NCBI GenBank assembly: GCA_900466475.1
Contig: UBMI01000005.1
Coordinates: 62,001 to 126,000 of the forward strand
From: Hyphomicrobiales bacterium
GTDB lineage: Bacteria; Pseudomonadota; Alphaproteobacteria; Rhizobiales; Rhizobiaceae
DNA: 64,000 nucleotides
Direction of reading: 5' to 3'
Shown: positions 43,145 to 51,123 of the stretch, piece by piece
How the letters are laid out: each line of letters starts with the position of its first letter
How positions within the stretch are numbered: the first letter of the stretch is position 1
Position numbers and translations under genes: made by a program
The notes under the pieces: model-generated
What the model was told of the DNA's origin: nothing
Seen by the model: only the letters and a program-made list of their open reading frames with translations
Databases searched by the model: none

Positions 43145-43297
43145 TCAAAGCGCCGCTGAAGTAGCGGGAACCCATACCCGGGTCGCTGGCGTGTGACCGG
43201 CCGTCATCGCCAAGCCGCCGATCATCGCCGCCATGGCGACCAGAACAAGGATAAGTGGAAACGCGAATCCGGAAGGCTTGGGTTCATTGTGGATCAT
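43145..43297 (-). CDS. 50-residue membrane protein
   Basis: From ATG 43297 (AGGAGG seven bases upstream) the frame reads a polar start MIHNEPKPSG, one hydrophobic segment (FAFPLILVLVAMAAMIGGLA) and a short tail ending VPATSAAL before TGA at 43145. It lies 53 bp after the stop of the DUF1236 gene on the same strand, so it is probably in its transcript. Family unknown; the strong ribosome site makes it likely real. Confidence 0.65.
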   Translation of the reverse strand: MIHNEPKPSGFAFPLILVLVAMAAMIGGLAMTAGHTPATRVWVPATSAAL

Positions 43298-43350
43298 GGA
43301 AATCCTCCTGCGGCCCCGGCGGTGTCGAGGACACCGCCGGGTGCTGCCTG

Positions 43351-44175
43351 CTAGGCCGAGACGATGTAGACGATCGTGAGTGCATCGGGATCGACGATAA
43401 CGATCCGGCCGTCCGCAAGGAGAAAGAAGCGGTAGCCTTCGTATGCCGGCACGATCTTCACGATACGCGGCGGTAGCCGTTCGAGGCGGACCTTCTTCGG
43501 AATCCTGGTTCCGACGGACACCGTGAAGTCGGCTTCCTTCACAGGCTGGACATGAACTTCCTTCACGACCTGTCTGATTTCAGTCTGTTGCTCGACTGTG
43601 ACGTTGACGTTGGTCTTGGTATTGCTCGTGGTAGTATTGTTGACGTTCGTTTCGGTGGAGCTTTTGTTGGACGTCGACGTGTTCTGATCGCTCGACTGCT
43701 TCGACGTATCACCGCTCTTCGTCATAGTGCCGGACGAATTGGTGTCCTGCGTGCCGCTCTTCGAGCCTGTCGTGGCGGATCCGCCGCTCTCGTTCGTTCC
43801 CCCCTTGGACTTCTGCTCGGTCGTGGCGGCGCCAGAAGCGTCCTGCGAACCGGACTTGGATTTCGTTTCCGTGGAAGACTTCTGTGTATCGGAACCTCCA
43901 CTCCCCTTCTGTTCCGACGACTGGCCCTTGCCCTTCGGGCACGCACCCGAAGCGTCCGGGGTACAGTCGCTACCTGTGGCTGCTGCCCCGGATTTCGACT
44001 GTTCCGTCTGCGAACCTGACATGGTGTCGGTCTTCGAACCGGAACCCGATTGCGTTTCGGCCTGCGAGCCGGACTGGCTCGGACCGCTGCCCTGTGCTGC
44101 AGCAGGCAGGGTGGCAAGTGGTGATACGCTGAGCGACAACGCCGCCACGACCAAGGCGAGATGATTGGTTCTCAT
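43351..44175 (-). CDS. Exported Ser/Thr/Gln/Lys-rich protein with C-terminal DUF1236
   Basis: 274 residues from ATG 44175. A signal peptide (LALVVAALSLSVSPLATLPAAA) is followed by about 165 residues of low complexity, rich in Ser, Gly, Thr, Lys and Gln, with repeated KSGSQ/TGSKSG-like units and one pair of cysteines (DCTPDASGACPKG). The C-terminal part (about 190-274) is DUF1236: VKEVHVQPVKEADFTVSVGT and YRFFLLADGRIVIVDPD. DUF1236 proteins are periplasmic or surface-associated in rhizobia with no known activity. The disordered part could be a cell-wall or matrix spacer. It precedes the 50-residue membrane protein and follows a shorter DUF1236 gene. Confidence 0.8.
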   Translation of the reverse strand: MRTNHLALVVAALSLSVSPLATLPAAAQGSGPSQSGSQAETQSGSGSKTDTMSGSQTEQSKSGAAATGSDCTPDASGACPKGKGQSSEQKGSGGSDTQKSSTETKSKSGSQDASGAATTEQKSKGGTNESGGSATTGSKSGTQDTNSSGTMTKSGDTSKQSSDQNTSTSNKSSTETNVNNTTTSNTKTNVNVTVEQQTEIRQVVKEVHVQPVKEADFTVSVGTRIPKKVRLERLPPRIVKIVPAYEGYRFFLLADGRIVIVDPDALTIVYIVSA

Positions 44176-44296
44176 GATTGATCTCCGGGTAATGGGCACG
44201 ACATCTCGTCTCCGCGTCCTTGCGAAGTGCATGCGTGTCCTTGTTTTTATGAATGGACGGCAGGCGCCGCCTGGGCTCAGTTTGGTGACATGGAGG

Positions 44297-44692
44297 TCAC
44301 TGGATGACCTGGATCACCTTTCGCGAAGAAGGCTCGACGATGACGCGCTCATCGTTGACGATCGCATAAGAGTATTTGGGTTCATCGGGGATAGGCGTTA
44401 CGACGACAGTCTCTGGGAGCGGCTGCCCGACGACGACCTTTTCCTTCACGACGACGTGCGTCTCGGGCGCGGGCGCCTGCTGCACGTAAGTGACCACCTT
44501 CTGCGGTGGCGGATCGATGACGCTGCCTGCTACACCGCCGACAATGCCACCGACAGCGGCACCGACCGGACCACCAACGATAGCGCCGGTGGCGGCACCA
44601 CCGGCAGCGCCCGTGACGGTCGATGATTGAGCAAACGCCGAGCCGGACACCATCAGAAGGGCGGCCGCAATTCCTACTGCTTTGATATTCAT
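44297..44692 (-). CDS. Exported glycine-zipper protein with DUF1236-like C-terminus
   Basis: 131 residues, ATG 44692 after AAAGGAGG. A signal peptide (VGIAAALLMVSGSAFAQS) leads to a glycine zipper (GGAATGAIVGGPVGAAVGG and on, about 30-58), then a Pro/Val-rich linker and a DUF1236-like end with YSYAIVNDERVIVEPSSRKV. Glycine-zipper parts insert in or span membranes. An EcfG-like promoter (44735-44759) and dyads (44767-44800) lie directly upstream, marking a stress-controlled gene. It precedes the longer DUF1236 gene on the same strand after 121 bp. Confidence 0.8.
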   Translation of the reverse strand: MNIKAVGIAAALLMVSGSAFAQSSTVTGAAGGAATGAIVGGPVGAAVGGIVGGVAGSVIDPPPQKVVTYVQQAPAPETHVVVKEKVVVGQPLPETVVVTPIPDEPKYSYAIVNDERVIVEPSSRKVIQVIQ

Positions 44693-44734
44693 TTGTTTCC
44701 TCCTTTAGAGCGGTCTTTTTCCGCTGTGGGATCA

Positions 44735-44759
44735 AACCGAAAGAGGAGGTGAGTGTTCC
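44735..44759 (-). promoter_or_regulatory. EcfG (RpoE2)-like promoter of the glycine-zipper gene
   Basis: On the minus strand, GGAAC (44759-44755), 16 bases, GGTT (44738-44735). This is the consensus spacing of general-stress promoters in alphaproteobacteria. The ATG lies about 43 bp downstream. Confidence 0.6.
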
Positions 44760-44766
44760 AGACCAG

Positions 44767-44800
44767 GGACTTCAGTCCGTGCGGATTAGGACCTTGGTCT
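44767..44800. promoter_or_regulatory. Two dyads directly upstream of the EcfG-like promoter
   Basis: GGACTTCAGTCC at 44767-44778 and GGACCTTGGTCT at 44789-44800, spaced 22 bp (two helical turns) from start to start. The first ends 8 bp from the -35 element of the promoter at 44735-44759. Position and phasing suit an activator that works with the stress sigma factor. Confidence 0.5.
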
Positions 44801-44817
44801 GATCGTCCCGGACGCCC

Positions 44818-45090
44818 TTATTGGCTCGGGAAGCGGCTCAGCATCCGGTCCTGGACATTGTGAAAGCCAACGATGATGGCAGCGATCGAAATCGCTTTAT
44901 CCCGGTCAGCCGCATTCGTGATGTAGCCCTCGAGGAGGGCGACCGGTCCCAGCATTCGGATCGTGATGGCACTGCTGTCAATATCCGGCTCCGCTGATAG
45001 GGCGGCCTGGATCGCAGCGATGGTCGACGCAGAACTATGGCCTTGCGAGCAGCACTGTTCGTGGCCGAAAATGTCAGAACCAAATTTCAT
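44818..45090 (-). CDS. BON-domain small protein
   Basis: 90 residues, ATG 45090 after GGGAGGT. A BON domain fills most of it: IAAIQAALSAEPDIDSSAIT, LGPVALLEGYITNAADRDKA and AIIVGFHNVQDRML follow the strand-helix-strand pattern with the conserved central glycine. Two adjacent cysteines (CC, residues 13-14) lie in the N-terminal tail. There is no signal peptide, which is unusual since most BON proteins are exported. BON domains bind lipids or membranes and help in osmotic stress. The neighbours are stress-type genes. Confidence 0.7.
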   Translation of the reverse strand: MKFGSDIFGHEQCCSQGHSSASTIAAIQAALSAEPDIDSSAITIRMLGPVALLEGYITNAADRDKAISIAAIIVGFHNVQDRMLSRFPSQ

Positions 45091-45173
45091 AGTACCTCCC
45101 GGTTCCTCCCCTCAAAGGAACATCGTATCTATCGTGATACTAATATGAGTGACCCCGCCAAATCGTGCCAGAC

Positions 45174-45185
45174 GGACTTAGGTCC
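45174..45185. promoter_or_regulatory. Dyad GGACTTAGGTCC
   Basis: Perfect except for the TTAG centre; same family as 40725-40736 and 44767-44778. It lies 84 bp upstream of the BON gene start. No convincing plus-strand gene follows. Confidence 0.4.
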
Positions 45186-45361
45186 CATTGGACCATCGAA
45201 CGCGTGGAAAGGCTCCTCAGCACAATTGGCTCGGGTCACTCCATGGTGGCTCGGCATGACGGCGCTTCGCTCCGACTGGCGTGCCGATACTCTTCGGTTG
45301 CATCGCCATGGCCGTACATGGCGTGAAGTGGATTATCTCGACCTGGATCCGGGCTACAGCG

Positions 45362-45811
45362 TCAATCCCGGCTCGGAACCGGCTTTCCTTCATAGCGGAC
45401 CCGAAAATTCCGCCTGTGAAAATCCTGCTCGAAGCAGACGAAGACGAGTTCAAGGTCATTGTCGCTGTCGCGCTTGCCGAGCAGGCTTAGCGTGACGACG
45501 ATGACGCCGCTGTAGCCGCGCGTGAGATGGAAGGCGGCGTTTCGGATGTCGGTGGCTTTGGCATCCTTCCGCTCCTCGCGGCGCTCGTAGATAACCCAGA
45601 AGCGGGCTGCATCCCATGTCGCTCTCAAGATCTCGCTGACTTCGCTCTTGAACTCTTCGGCGTGCATTGCCGGCCCCCAGGACGTTGCGGTCTCCCCCGC
45701 ATCGCTGGCGACATTGAGGTAGCCGTCATATTGACTGGCGCCGGAGAGCGCCTGTTCGATCATCTCGAAAGCCGAATTTTCAGTGATTACAGTCTTGAAG
45801 AGGATTGCCAT
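45362..45811 (-). CDS. Hypothetical protein, 149 residues
   Basis: Starts with ATG 45811 inside the 3' end of the next upstream frame (25-bp overlap). The protein is soluble and mildly acidic: NSAFEMIEQALSGASQYDGY, ATWDAARFWVIYERREERKD and GVIVVTLSLLGKRDSDNDLE. No family is recognised. The competing plus-strand frames here are Arg/Cys-rich and less protein-like, which is the main reason for preferring this strand. Confidence 0.45.
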   Translation of the reverse strand: MAILFKTVITENSAFEMIEQALSGASQYDGYLNVASDAGETATSWGPAMHAEEFKSEVSEILRATWDAARFWVIYERREERKDAKATDIRNAAFHLTRGYSGVIVVTLSLLGKRDSDNDLELVFVCFEQDFHRRNFRVRYEGKPVPSRD

Positions 45812-46017
45812 CGAATCGCTGCCGTCGTCATGCCAGAATGGACATTACGAAGCTCGTCGAAAAACGCGAGCCCTTCGTAGCCGACCGCATTCTTCATATC
45901 GTTCATCCTGTAGAGTTTCAGTCCCCCCAATCCGAGGACAGACTGAGGATGGACGAGTCCAGTTTCGCTTTCGATCGTTCGGGAGATCTCGTCGTCCGCC
46001 CCACCTGTCGTCCGCAT
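45787..46017 (-). CDS. Hypothetical protein, 76 residues
   Basis: From ATG 46017 (GGGGGTG ten bases upstream; a TTG at 46029 is also in frame). It reads SETGLVHPQSVLGLGGLKLY and VGYEGLAFFDELRNVHSGM and ends within the next gene. Possibly a two-gene unit with the 149-residue frame; no family is recognised. A frameshifted single gene is possible but the joined sequence offers no evidence for it. Confidence 0.35.
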   Translation of the reverse strand: MRTTGGADDEISRTIESETGLVHPQSVLGLGGLKLYRMNDMKNAVGYEGLAFFDELRNVHSGMTTAAIRWQSSSRL

Positions 46018-46029
46018 TCTGATCAACAC

Positions 46030-46360
46030 CCCCTGCCCGTTCTGCGATTCGATGATGGTCTATGTTTTGCATAAGGAATTACGGCGCCAAGCCATTCGTG
46101 GAAGGGGTTTTTTAAAGGTGATCGACAGGAAGCGCCGGCTTCCGTAACCACAAGCATGACATCGCTTGATTCCAGTGAAGTCAGGGGTAAATTCCAGCCT
46201 GAGAACGAATTGACCAAGTCGCTCGCGGGTGCCATCTTCCGCGATGGAAACAACGATACAAGCGGCGGATCTCGATTGCTTACACGCTGGATCAATGCCG
46301 CTCTTGCACTGAAATTTATTTCCTAGCATCGCAGATACTGACAAGAACGGAGAGTCTTGG
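46030..46360. other. Intergenic region, no supported gene
   Basis: About 330 bp between the hypothetical pair and the peroxidase gene. A minus-strand frame (46060-46344) encodes a Cys/Arg-rich sequence without a ribosome site. The promoter of the peroxidase gene must lie here but is not obvious. Confidence 0.45.
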
Positions 46361-47407
46361 ATGCCAAGCCCGCAGCGTTCCGCTCTAGGATCGATTGTCT
46401 TGATCGCTGCCGTTGTCGCCTTCGGCGTCGGCGCGTTTGCTTATACTGCAGGGTGGCTTTCGCCCGGCCGCCTTACTTCCACAAAGCTCGTTGACGCCTT
46501 GGCGCCTCCAGACGGGGCCGCTCTGGGGCATCGGCGCAATCACGCGAAGGGCATCTGTTTCACGGGCGTATTCGAAGCGAACGGGAACGGCGTTGAACTC
46601 TCGCGGGCAATGGTGTTCGCCGCCGGACAATATCCGGTCCTCGGTCGTTTCAATCTGGCAACTCCCGACCCGGATGCGGCGGATCCGACAGTGCGGGTGC
46701 GCGGGCTCGGTGTGCAGATCTCGACACCGGACAGGGACGTCTGGCGCATGGCCCTGATCGATCCCCCCGTCTTCGCGGTCTCCACTCCTCAAGGTTTCTA
46801 CGAACTGCTCGAAGCGTCAAAGAGCAAGGATCCCGAAGCGATGAAGGGCTTCGTGACGGCCCATCCAGAGTTCGCAGCGTTCGGCGCATGGGCGACGACG
46901 GCTCCCTGGACTGCGAGCTACGCCGAAGAGACGTTCAACAGCCTAAACGCCTTCATTTTCGCGAATCGTGACGGCGCCGAGCATGCAGTGCGCTGGTCGC
47001 TGCGTGCGCAAGCCCAGGCGATACCGATTACGAGTGAGGATTTTGCAAAGCTCGGCCCCAACCATCTCGAAGACGAAATTGCCGAACGCGTCTCGAAGTC
47101 GCCGCAGCGCTGGACGCTCGTTTTGACGGTGGCCGAGCCGTCCGATCCCACAGCGGATCCGACCAAAGCGTGGCCGCCTGAGCGGCGAACCGTGGATGCC
47201 GGTACACTGATTGTCCAGAAAATCGAGCCGGAGGCCGACGGCCCGTGCCGGGACATCAATTTCGATCCGACTATTCTGCCTGACGGCATAAAGGTTTCCG
47301 ATGATCCGTTCCCGGCAGCCCGTTCGGCCGCCTATGCCAGATCCTACGATCTGCGTACCTCGGAAGCGAGCCATTATCCCCGAACGACAGCGAGCGCAAA
47401 GCCATGA
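46361..47407 (+). CDS. Catalase-related peroxidase (SrpA-like), membrane-anchored or exported
   Basis: 348 residues. A hydrophobic N-terminal segment (SIVLIAAVVAFGVGAFAYTA) puts it in the periplasm, held by this anchor or cleaved. The catalase core is the short, small-subunit-lacking type: distal HRRNHAKGICFTGVFEANG with the haem-pocket histidine, VLGRFNLATPDPDAADPTVR, the RVRGLGVQI strand, and the proximal tyrosine probably in the C-terminal AAYARSYDLR. Such proteins act as organic peroxidases rather than true catalases. The stop overlaps the start of a cytochrome b561 gene (ATGA), the usual partner that may feed it electrons. Confidence 0.87.
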   Translation: MPSPQRSALGSIVLIAAVVAFGVGAFAYTAGWLSPGRLTSTKLVDALAPPDGAALGHRRNHAKGICFTGVFEANGNGVELSRAMVFAAGQYPVLGRFNLATPDPDAADPTVRVRGLGVQISTPDRDVWRMALIDPPVFAVSTPQGFYELLEASKSKDPEAMKGFVTAHPEFAAFGAWATTAPWTASYAEETFNSLNAFIFANRDGAEHAVRWSLRAQAQAIPITSEDFAKLGPNHLEDEIAERVSKSPQRWTLVLTVAEPSDPTADPTKAWPPERRTVDAGTLIVQKIEPEADGPCRDINFDPTILPDGIKVSDDPFPAARSAAYARSYDLRTSEASHYPRTTASAKP

Positions 47408-47940
47408 CAGGCACCAACACGCACTTCACCATCGTCCAGCGTCTGTTGCATTGGCTGATGGCGATCGCCATCCTAGCAATGCTGTTCATCGGCGTCGGAA
47501 TGGTGTCCACTGTCGGACGCCAATATCTGCCGCTGCTGGTGACACACAAGACACTGGGCATTGCCATTCTCGTTCTTGCCTTGGTTCGTCTTGTGGTCCG
47601 CTTCATATCAGGCGCACCTGCTTTGCCCGCCGATCTGCCTGAGCCGATGAAACTTGCCGCGTATCTGTCTCACCTCGCCTTGTACGCGCTGATGATCGGC
47701 ATGCCTCTGATCGGGTGGGCCATGATGTCCGCGGCCGCTTATCCTATCGTGCTGTATGGCGGAATACGGCTTCCCGCCATCCTGCCGCAGAGCGACAGCC
47801 TGCACACACTCCTTTGGACCGCGCACCAGTATCTTGCCTTCGCCTTCTTCGCTCTCGTGTTGTTGCATCTCGCCGCAGCCCTTTTTCACGGACTCGTCCG
47901 CCGCGATGGAGTCCTTGGTACAATGTTGCTGGGCAAGTAG
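47404..47940 (+). CDS. Cytochrome b561
   Basis: 178 residues, four membrane segments. Haem-b histidines in FTIVQRLLHWLMAIAILAM, VTHKTLGIAILVL and in LLWTAHQYLAFAFFALVLLH are at the positions of the YodB/CybB family. It moves electrons from the quinol pool or cytoplasm side to periplasmic acceptors. Its start is coupled to the upstream peroxidase stop, suggesting a quinol-driven peroxide reduction pair. Confidence 0.9.
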   Translation: MTGTNTHFTIVQRLLHWLMAIAILAMLFIGVGMVSTVGRQYLPLLVTHKTLGIAILVLALVRLVVRFISGAPALPADLPEPMKLAAYLSHLALYALMIGMPLIGWAMMSAAAYPIVLYGGIRLPAILPQSDSLHTLLWTAHQYLAFAFFALVLLHLAAALFHGLVRRDGVLGTMLLGK

Positions 47941-48031
47941 CGGCGTGTACCGGCTGAACTGTGGTCAAGGCTAAGAACGAAGTTGATGAGACGTCGAGAT
48001 CCTGGCCATCGACAGAGCCACGGCATTTGAC

Positions 48032-48682
48032 ATGACCGACACCGTTGTTCTCCTTCACGGCATCAGGAGGACTAGCGCTTCCATGCGCAAGTTCGAAAAT
48101 TACCTGCAGACCCAAGGCTACATTACTCGAAACGTTGACTACCCTTCGTCCCGCTACCCCATTGAACGGCTGGCAGAGATCATTGCCGAGGAAGTCGAAG
48201 ATGCGTCTGAGAGCAACGCAGAAGGCCGTCTTCACCTGGCGGGACATTCCATGGGCGGATTGGTCATCAGGGCCATGTTGAAGAACTATCGACCATCAAA
48301 TCTCGGGCGGGTGGTGATGATCGGGACTCCAAATAATGGCAGTCAGGTCGCAGATTTCTTGAAAAATGTGCCGCTGTATAAATCAGCCTACGGCCCTGCC
48401 GGCCAGCAGCTCGCTACCGATCAGAGTACATTCGCCCATATTTTCGGTCCGGTCGATTTCGAACTGGGTATCATCGCGGGTACCCGAACCATCGATCCCG
48501 TCTCGTCCTTGATCATTGGCCATCGAAACGCCAACGACGGTAAGGTGACTGTAGAAAGCACGCGACTTATCGGAGCTGCCGACCATATCGCAATCGTGGC
48601 CAATCACACTTTCATTCCATCGAGTAAAATCATGTGGGCGCAAGCCCTGTCGTTTCTTCGAGATGGCAAGTTCCACCGATGA
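48032..48682 (+). CDS. Lipase/esterase-like alpha/beta hydrolase
   Basis: 216 residues, ATG 48032. It begins TDTVVLLHGIRRTSASMRKF, reaches the nucleophile elbow AGHSMGGLVIRAML near residue 73 and a TPNNGSQVADFL segment that recalls triacylglycerol lipases and PGAP1-like hydrolases; the catalytic histidine is probably in VVANHTFIPS. No signal peptide and no lid. The length (216) is small for a lipase. The substrate is unknown. It stands alone between cytochrome b561 and the acyltransferase. Confidence 0.82.
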   Translation: MTDTVVLLHGIRRTSASMRKFENYLQTQGYITRNVDYPSSRYPIERLAEIIAEEVEDASESNAEGRLHLAGHSMGGLVIRAMLKNYRPSNLGRVVMIGTPNNGSQVADFLKNVPLYKSAYGPAGQQLATDQSTFAHIFGPVDFELGIIAGTRTIDPVSSLIIGHRNANDGKVTVESTRLIGAADHIAIVANHTFIPSSKIMWAQALSFLRDGKFHR

Positions 48683-48847
48683 GCCCTTGACGGAACCTGC
48701 CTCCCATTTGGTTAGCGGGGGCCGGATTGATCGCGATCGCAACTTGGCTAGCCGGCGCGCTGCTTTTGGGATGGTTTGCCTTAAAATACCTTAATTGAGT
48801 CGGATAGGTCCGCCCTCGATCTCAGCCGACACCACCGAGGATGTATA

Positions 48848-50890
48848 ATGTTCAGCAGGGGAGAAAACCCCATTCGATCTTCTCTTCGGAACGGTGAAAA
48901 TCATCTACCCTATCGGGCCGATATTGACGGATTGCGCGCTATCGCCATCCTGCCGGTCGTCCTCTTTCACGCTGGCGTACCCGGTCTTGGTGGCGGTTTT
49001 GTCGGCGTCGATGTGTTTTTCGTCATCTCGGGATACCTGATGTGCAGCCTGATCACAGGCGAGATGGCACTCGGCAAGTTCAGTCTCGCGGGCTTTTATC
49101 AGCGGCGCATCCGTCGCATCTTTCCCGCCCTTTTTGCCATGATGCTGACGTGCGCTGTCGTGGCATGGTTCGCCTTCATGCCACAGGAGCTTCTGTATTT
49201 CGCCCGAAGCATGACCGCCGCCTCCCTCTTCGCGTCGAATATTCAGTTTGCCAAGGAGGCGGGATATTTCGACATCGGTGCCCAGATGAAGCCGTTGCTG
49301 CACACTTGGTCACTTGCGGTTGAAGAGCAGTTTTACATCGGCTTTCCTCTTCTCATGATCCTGTTGCAGAGGCTGGCGCCGCGGCAGATCATGCCGGTCA
49401 TGCTCGTCGCGCTGGCCGCATCCTTCGCTGCCAGTATCGGGGTGTTGAACCAAAATCCGACGGCGGGCTTCTACCTTTCGCAATATCGCGTCTGGGAGCT
49501 TCTGATCGGCGTCATCCTGGGCCTGGGGGCCATTCCCCAGCTGCGCAGCGAAACAGGCCGACAAGTTCTGGCGGCGATCGGCCTCGTGCTGATCGGCATT
49601 GCGGTCTTCGTTTTTACGGAGAAAACGGCCTTCCCGGGATTTGCCGCATTGCTGCCCTGTCTCGGCGCGGCCTGCATCATCCATGCGCGCGCCGGCAACG
49701 GCATCGTCGGCCGGCTTCTGGCGCTACGGCCGATGGTTTTCGTGGGGCTGATTTCCTATTCGCTTTATCTCTGGCACTGGCCCATCATCGTCTTTACGCG
49801 GTATTTCACGGATCATGAACTCACGCCCGCGCTGCGTCTCGTCGTTATATTGGCCTCGCTCGTTGTCGCCGTCGCTTCGTGGCACTTCGTCGAAAGGCCG
49901 TTCCGCAAGGGCCGTGTCCTGCTTACGGGCAGGCTTCTTCCGGCAATGGCGGTTCTGCTCGTCGGGGTAACGGCGGGTGCCGGGGCACTGGTGGTCATGA
50001 GCGGCGGAGCGCCCGGCCGATTGCCGGCCGATGTCCGCGCCATCTATGCGGCAACCTATGACCGCAGCCATTTCTATCAGGCGGGCTGTTTCAGCGAATC
50101 CGATCACAAGGGGCCATCCGATGCCGATGTCGAAAGCGGCAGGGTCTGCGCCCTGGGTGACCTCAGCGATCTCGGTCCTGACTTCCTCGTCTGGGGCGAT
50201 TCACATGCCGCCGCGATGGCGCCGGCAATCGATGCCGCCGCGGCCGCCGGAGGCTTCGGCGGCATGTTTGCTGCCCACGCCTCCTGCCCGCCGCTTAACG
50301 ACGTACCACTTGCGACCAAGGGCGACACGCGCCGTTGCGCCGCTTTTAATGACGCGGTGCGTGACCTGATCCGCGAGAAGCATATCCCGCTCGTGTTCAT
50401 GCTGGCCTATTGGCCCAAATACGTTCACCAGTCCGAATTGCCGAACCAGGGCGATTATTTCGACGCTTCCATTCCCCCGAACCTCGCTGATTATTCAAAG
50501 CCCGTCGCAACGGCGCTTGACAACACCCTGGCGCAGTTGAAGCAGGAAGGCGTCAAGGTCGTCCTGGTCATGGACGTGCCGGAGATGGGGCATTTTGTGC
50601 CAGAAGCACTTGCCAAGGCCAAGCTTGAAGGCACCTCACCGGACATTGCCCCGCCTCTGTCTTACATCGCAGAACGGCAGGCGCTTGCTCGCTCCGTTCT
50701 GGAGAAATCTGCCGCCGAATACGACGCGATGATCGTCGATCCGCTGCCTTCCTTCTGCGATAACGCCCGCTGTCATGCGTCGCGCGCCGGCGTTCCGCTC
50801 TATATGGATGCCGATCACATCACCGCCTCTGCTGCCAAAAGCCTCGGCTACCTTTTCACATCCGTGTTCAAGGTGGCGCAAAACATCTGA
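48848..50890 (+). CDS. OafA/YrhL-type acyltransferase with SGNH domain
   Basis: 680 residues, ATG 48848 after GAGGATG. The first half (about 20-370) is the ten-helix acyltransferase-3 domain: YRADIDGLRAIAILPVVLFH with its active histidine, FVGVDVFFVISGYLM and LLHTWSLAVEEQFYIGFPL. The second half (about 420-675) is an SGNH hydrolase-like domain with DFLVWGDSHAAAMAPAIDAA (block I serine) and a final ADHITASAAKSLG (block V). Proteins of this layout O-acetylate lipopolysaccharide, exopolysaccharide or peptidoglycan sugars at the outer face of the inner membrane. No polysaccharide genes lie nearby, so it may modify a glycan made elsewhere. Confidence 0.9.
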   Translation: MFSRGENPIRSSLRNGENHLPYRADIDGLRAIAILPVVLFHAGVPGLGGGFVGVDVFFVISGYLMCSLITGEMALGKFSLAGFYQRRIRRIFPALFAMMLTCAVVAWFAFMPQELLYFARSMTAASLFASNIQFAKEAGYFDIGAQMKPLLHTWSLAVEEQFYIGFPLLMILLQRLAPRQIMPVMLVALAASFAASIGVLNQNPTAGFYLSQYRVWELLIGVILGLGAIPQLRSETGRQVLAAIGLVLIGIAVFVFTEKTAFPGFAALLPCLGAACIIHARAGNGIVGRLLALRPMVFVGLISYSLYLWHWPIIVFTRYFTDHELTPALRLVVILASLVVAVASWHFVERPFRKGRVLLTGRLLPAMAVLLVGVTAGAGALVVMSGGAPGRLPADVRAIYAATYDRSHFYQAGCFSESDHKGPSDADVESGRVCALGDLSDLGPDFLVWGDSHAAAMAPAIDAAAAAGGFGGMFAAHASCPPLNDVPLATKGDTRRCAAFNDAVRDLIREKHIPLVFMLAYWPKYVHQSELPNQGDYFDASIPPNLADYSKPVATALDNTLAQLKQEGVKVVLVMDVPEMGHFVPEALAKAKLEGTSPDIAPPLSYIAERQALARSVLEKSAAEYDAMIVDPLPSFCDNARCHASRAGVPLYMDADHITASAAKSLGYLFTSVFKVAQNI

Positions 50891-51060
50891 ACGAGCGCCA
50901 GGCGAAGCTGAGAATCCGGATCATTTTGCCGGAGGATCCCACCAATGTGCTCAGCTATCTCCCCCGCCGCCGGAACTACGGATAACGTCGGACAGAGACG
51001 ACAATCGCCGCGATACGGACATTCGACCGGCATGGCAGTCGCGCCATTCGGTTTGCACAT
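50848..51060 (-). CDS. Small cysteine-rich protein
   Basis: 70 residues, ATG 51060 with AGGAG seven bases upstream, which is why I accept it despite its size. It contains C-P-Y-R-G-D-C-R-L-C-P (cysteines 14, 20 and 23) plus Cys2 and Cys60. The second half is helical (AGEIAEHIGGILRQNDPDSQ). The cysteine cluster suggests a metal or Fe-S site. It starts 63 bp after the stop of the hemerythrin-like gene on the same strand, so it is probably in its transcript, and its end overlaps the convergent acyltransferase by 43 bp. Family unknown to me. Confidence 0.6.
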   Translation of the reverse strand: MCKPNGATAMPVECPYRGDCRLCPTLSVVPAAGEIAEHIGGILRQNDPDSQLRLALVQMFCATLNTDVKR

Positions 51061-51123
51061 GAATTTTCTCCTAGCGTTGCGGGCAAGCAGCGGGCGATCT
51101 GTCGACTGCCCGCCGCCCGCCTC

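Noticed and set aside
45037..45495. Plus-strand frame of 152 codons over the BON gene start and beyond
   Set aside because: It is Arg/Cys-rich, overlaps the BON gene upstream region and lacks a ribosome site; the minus-strand frame at 45362-45811 is more protein-like.
46060..46344. Possible 94-residue minus-strand gene before the catalase-like peroxidase
   Set aside because: No ribosome site and an unusual Cys/Arg-rich composition.
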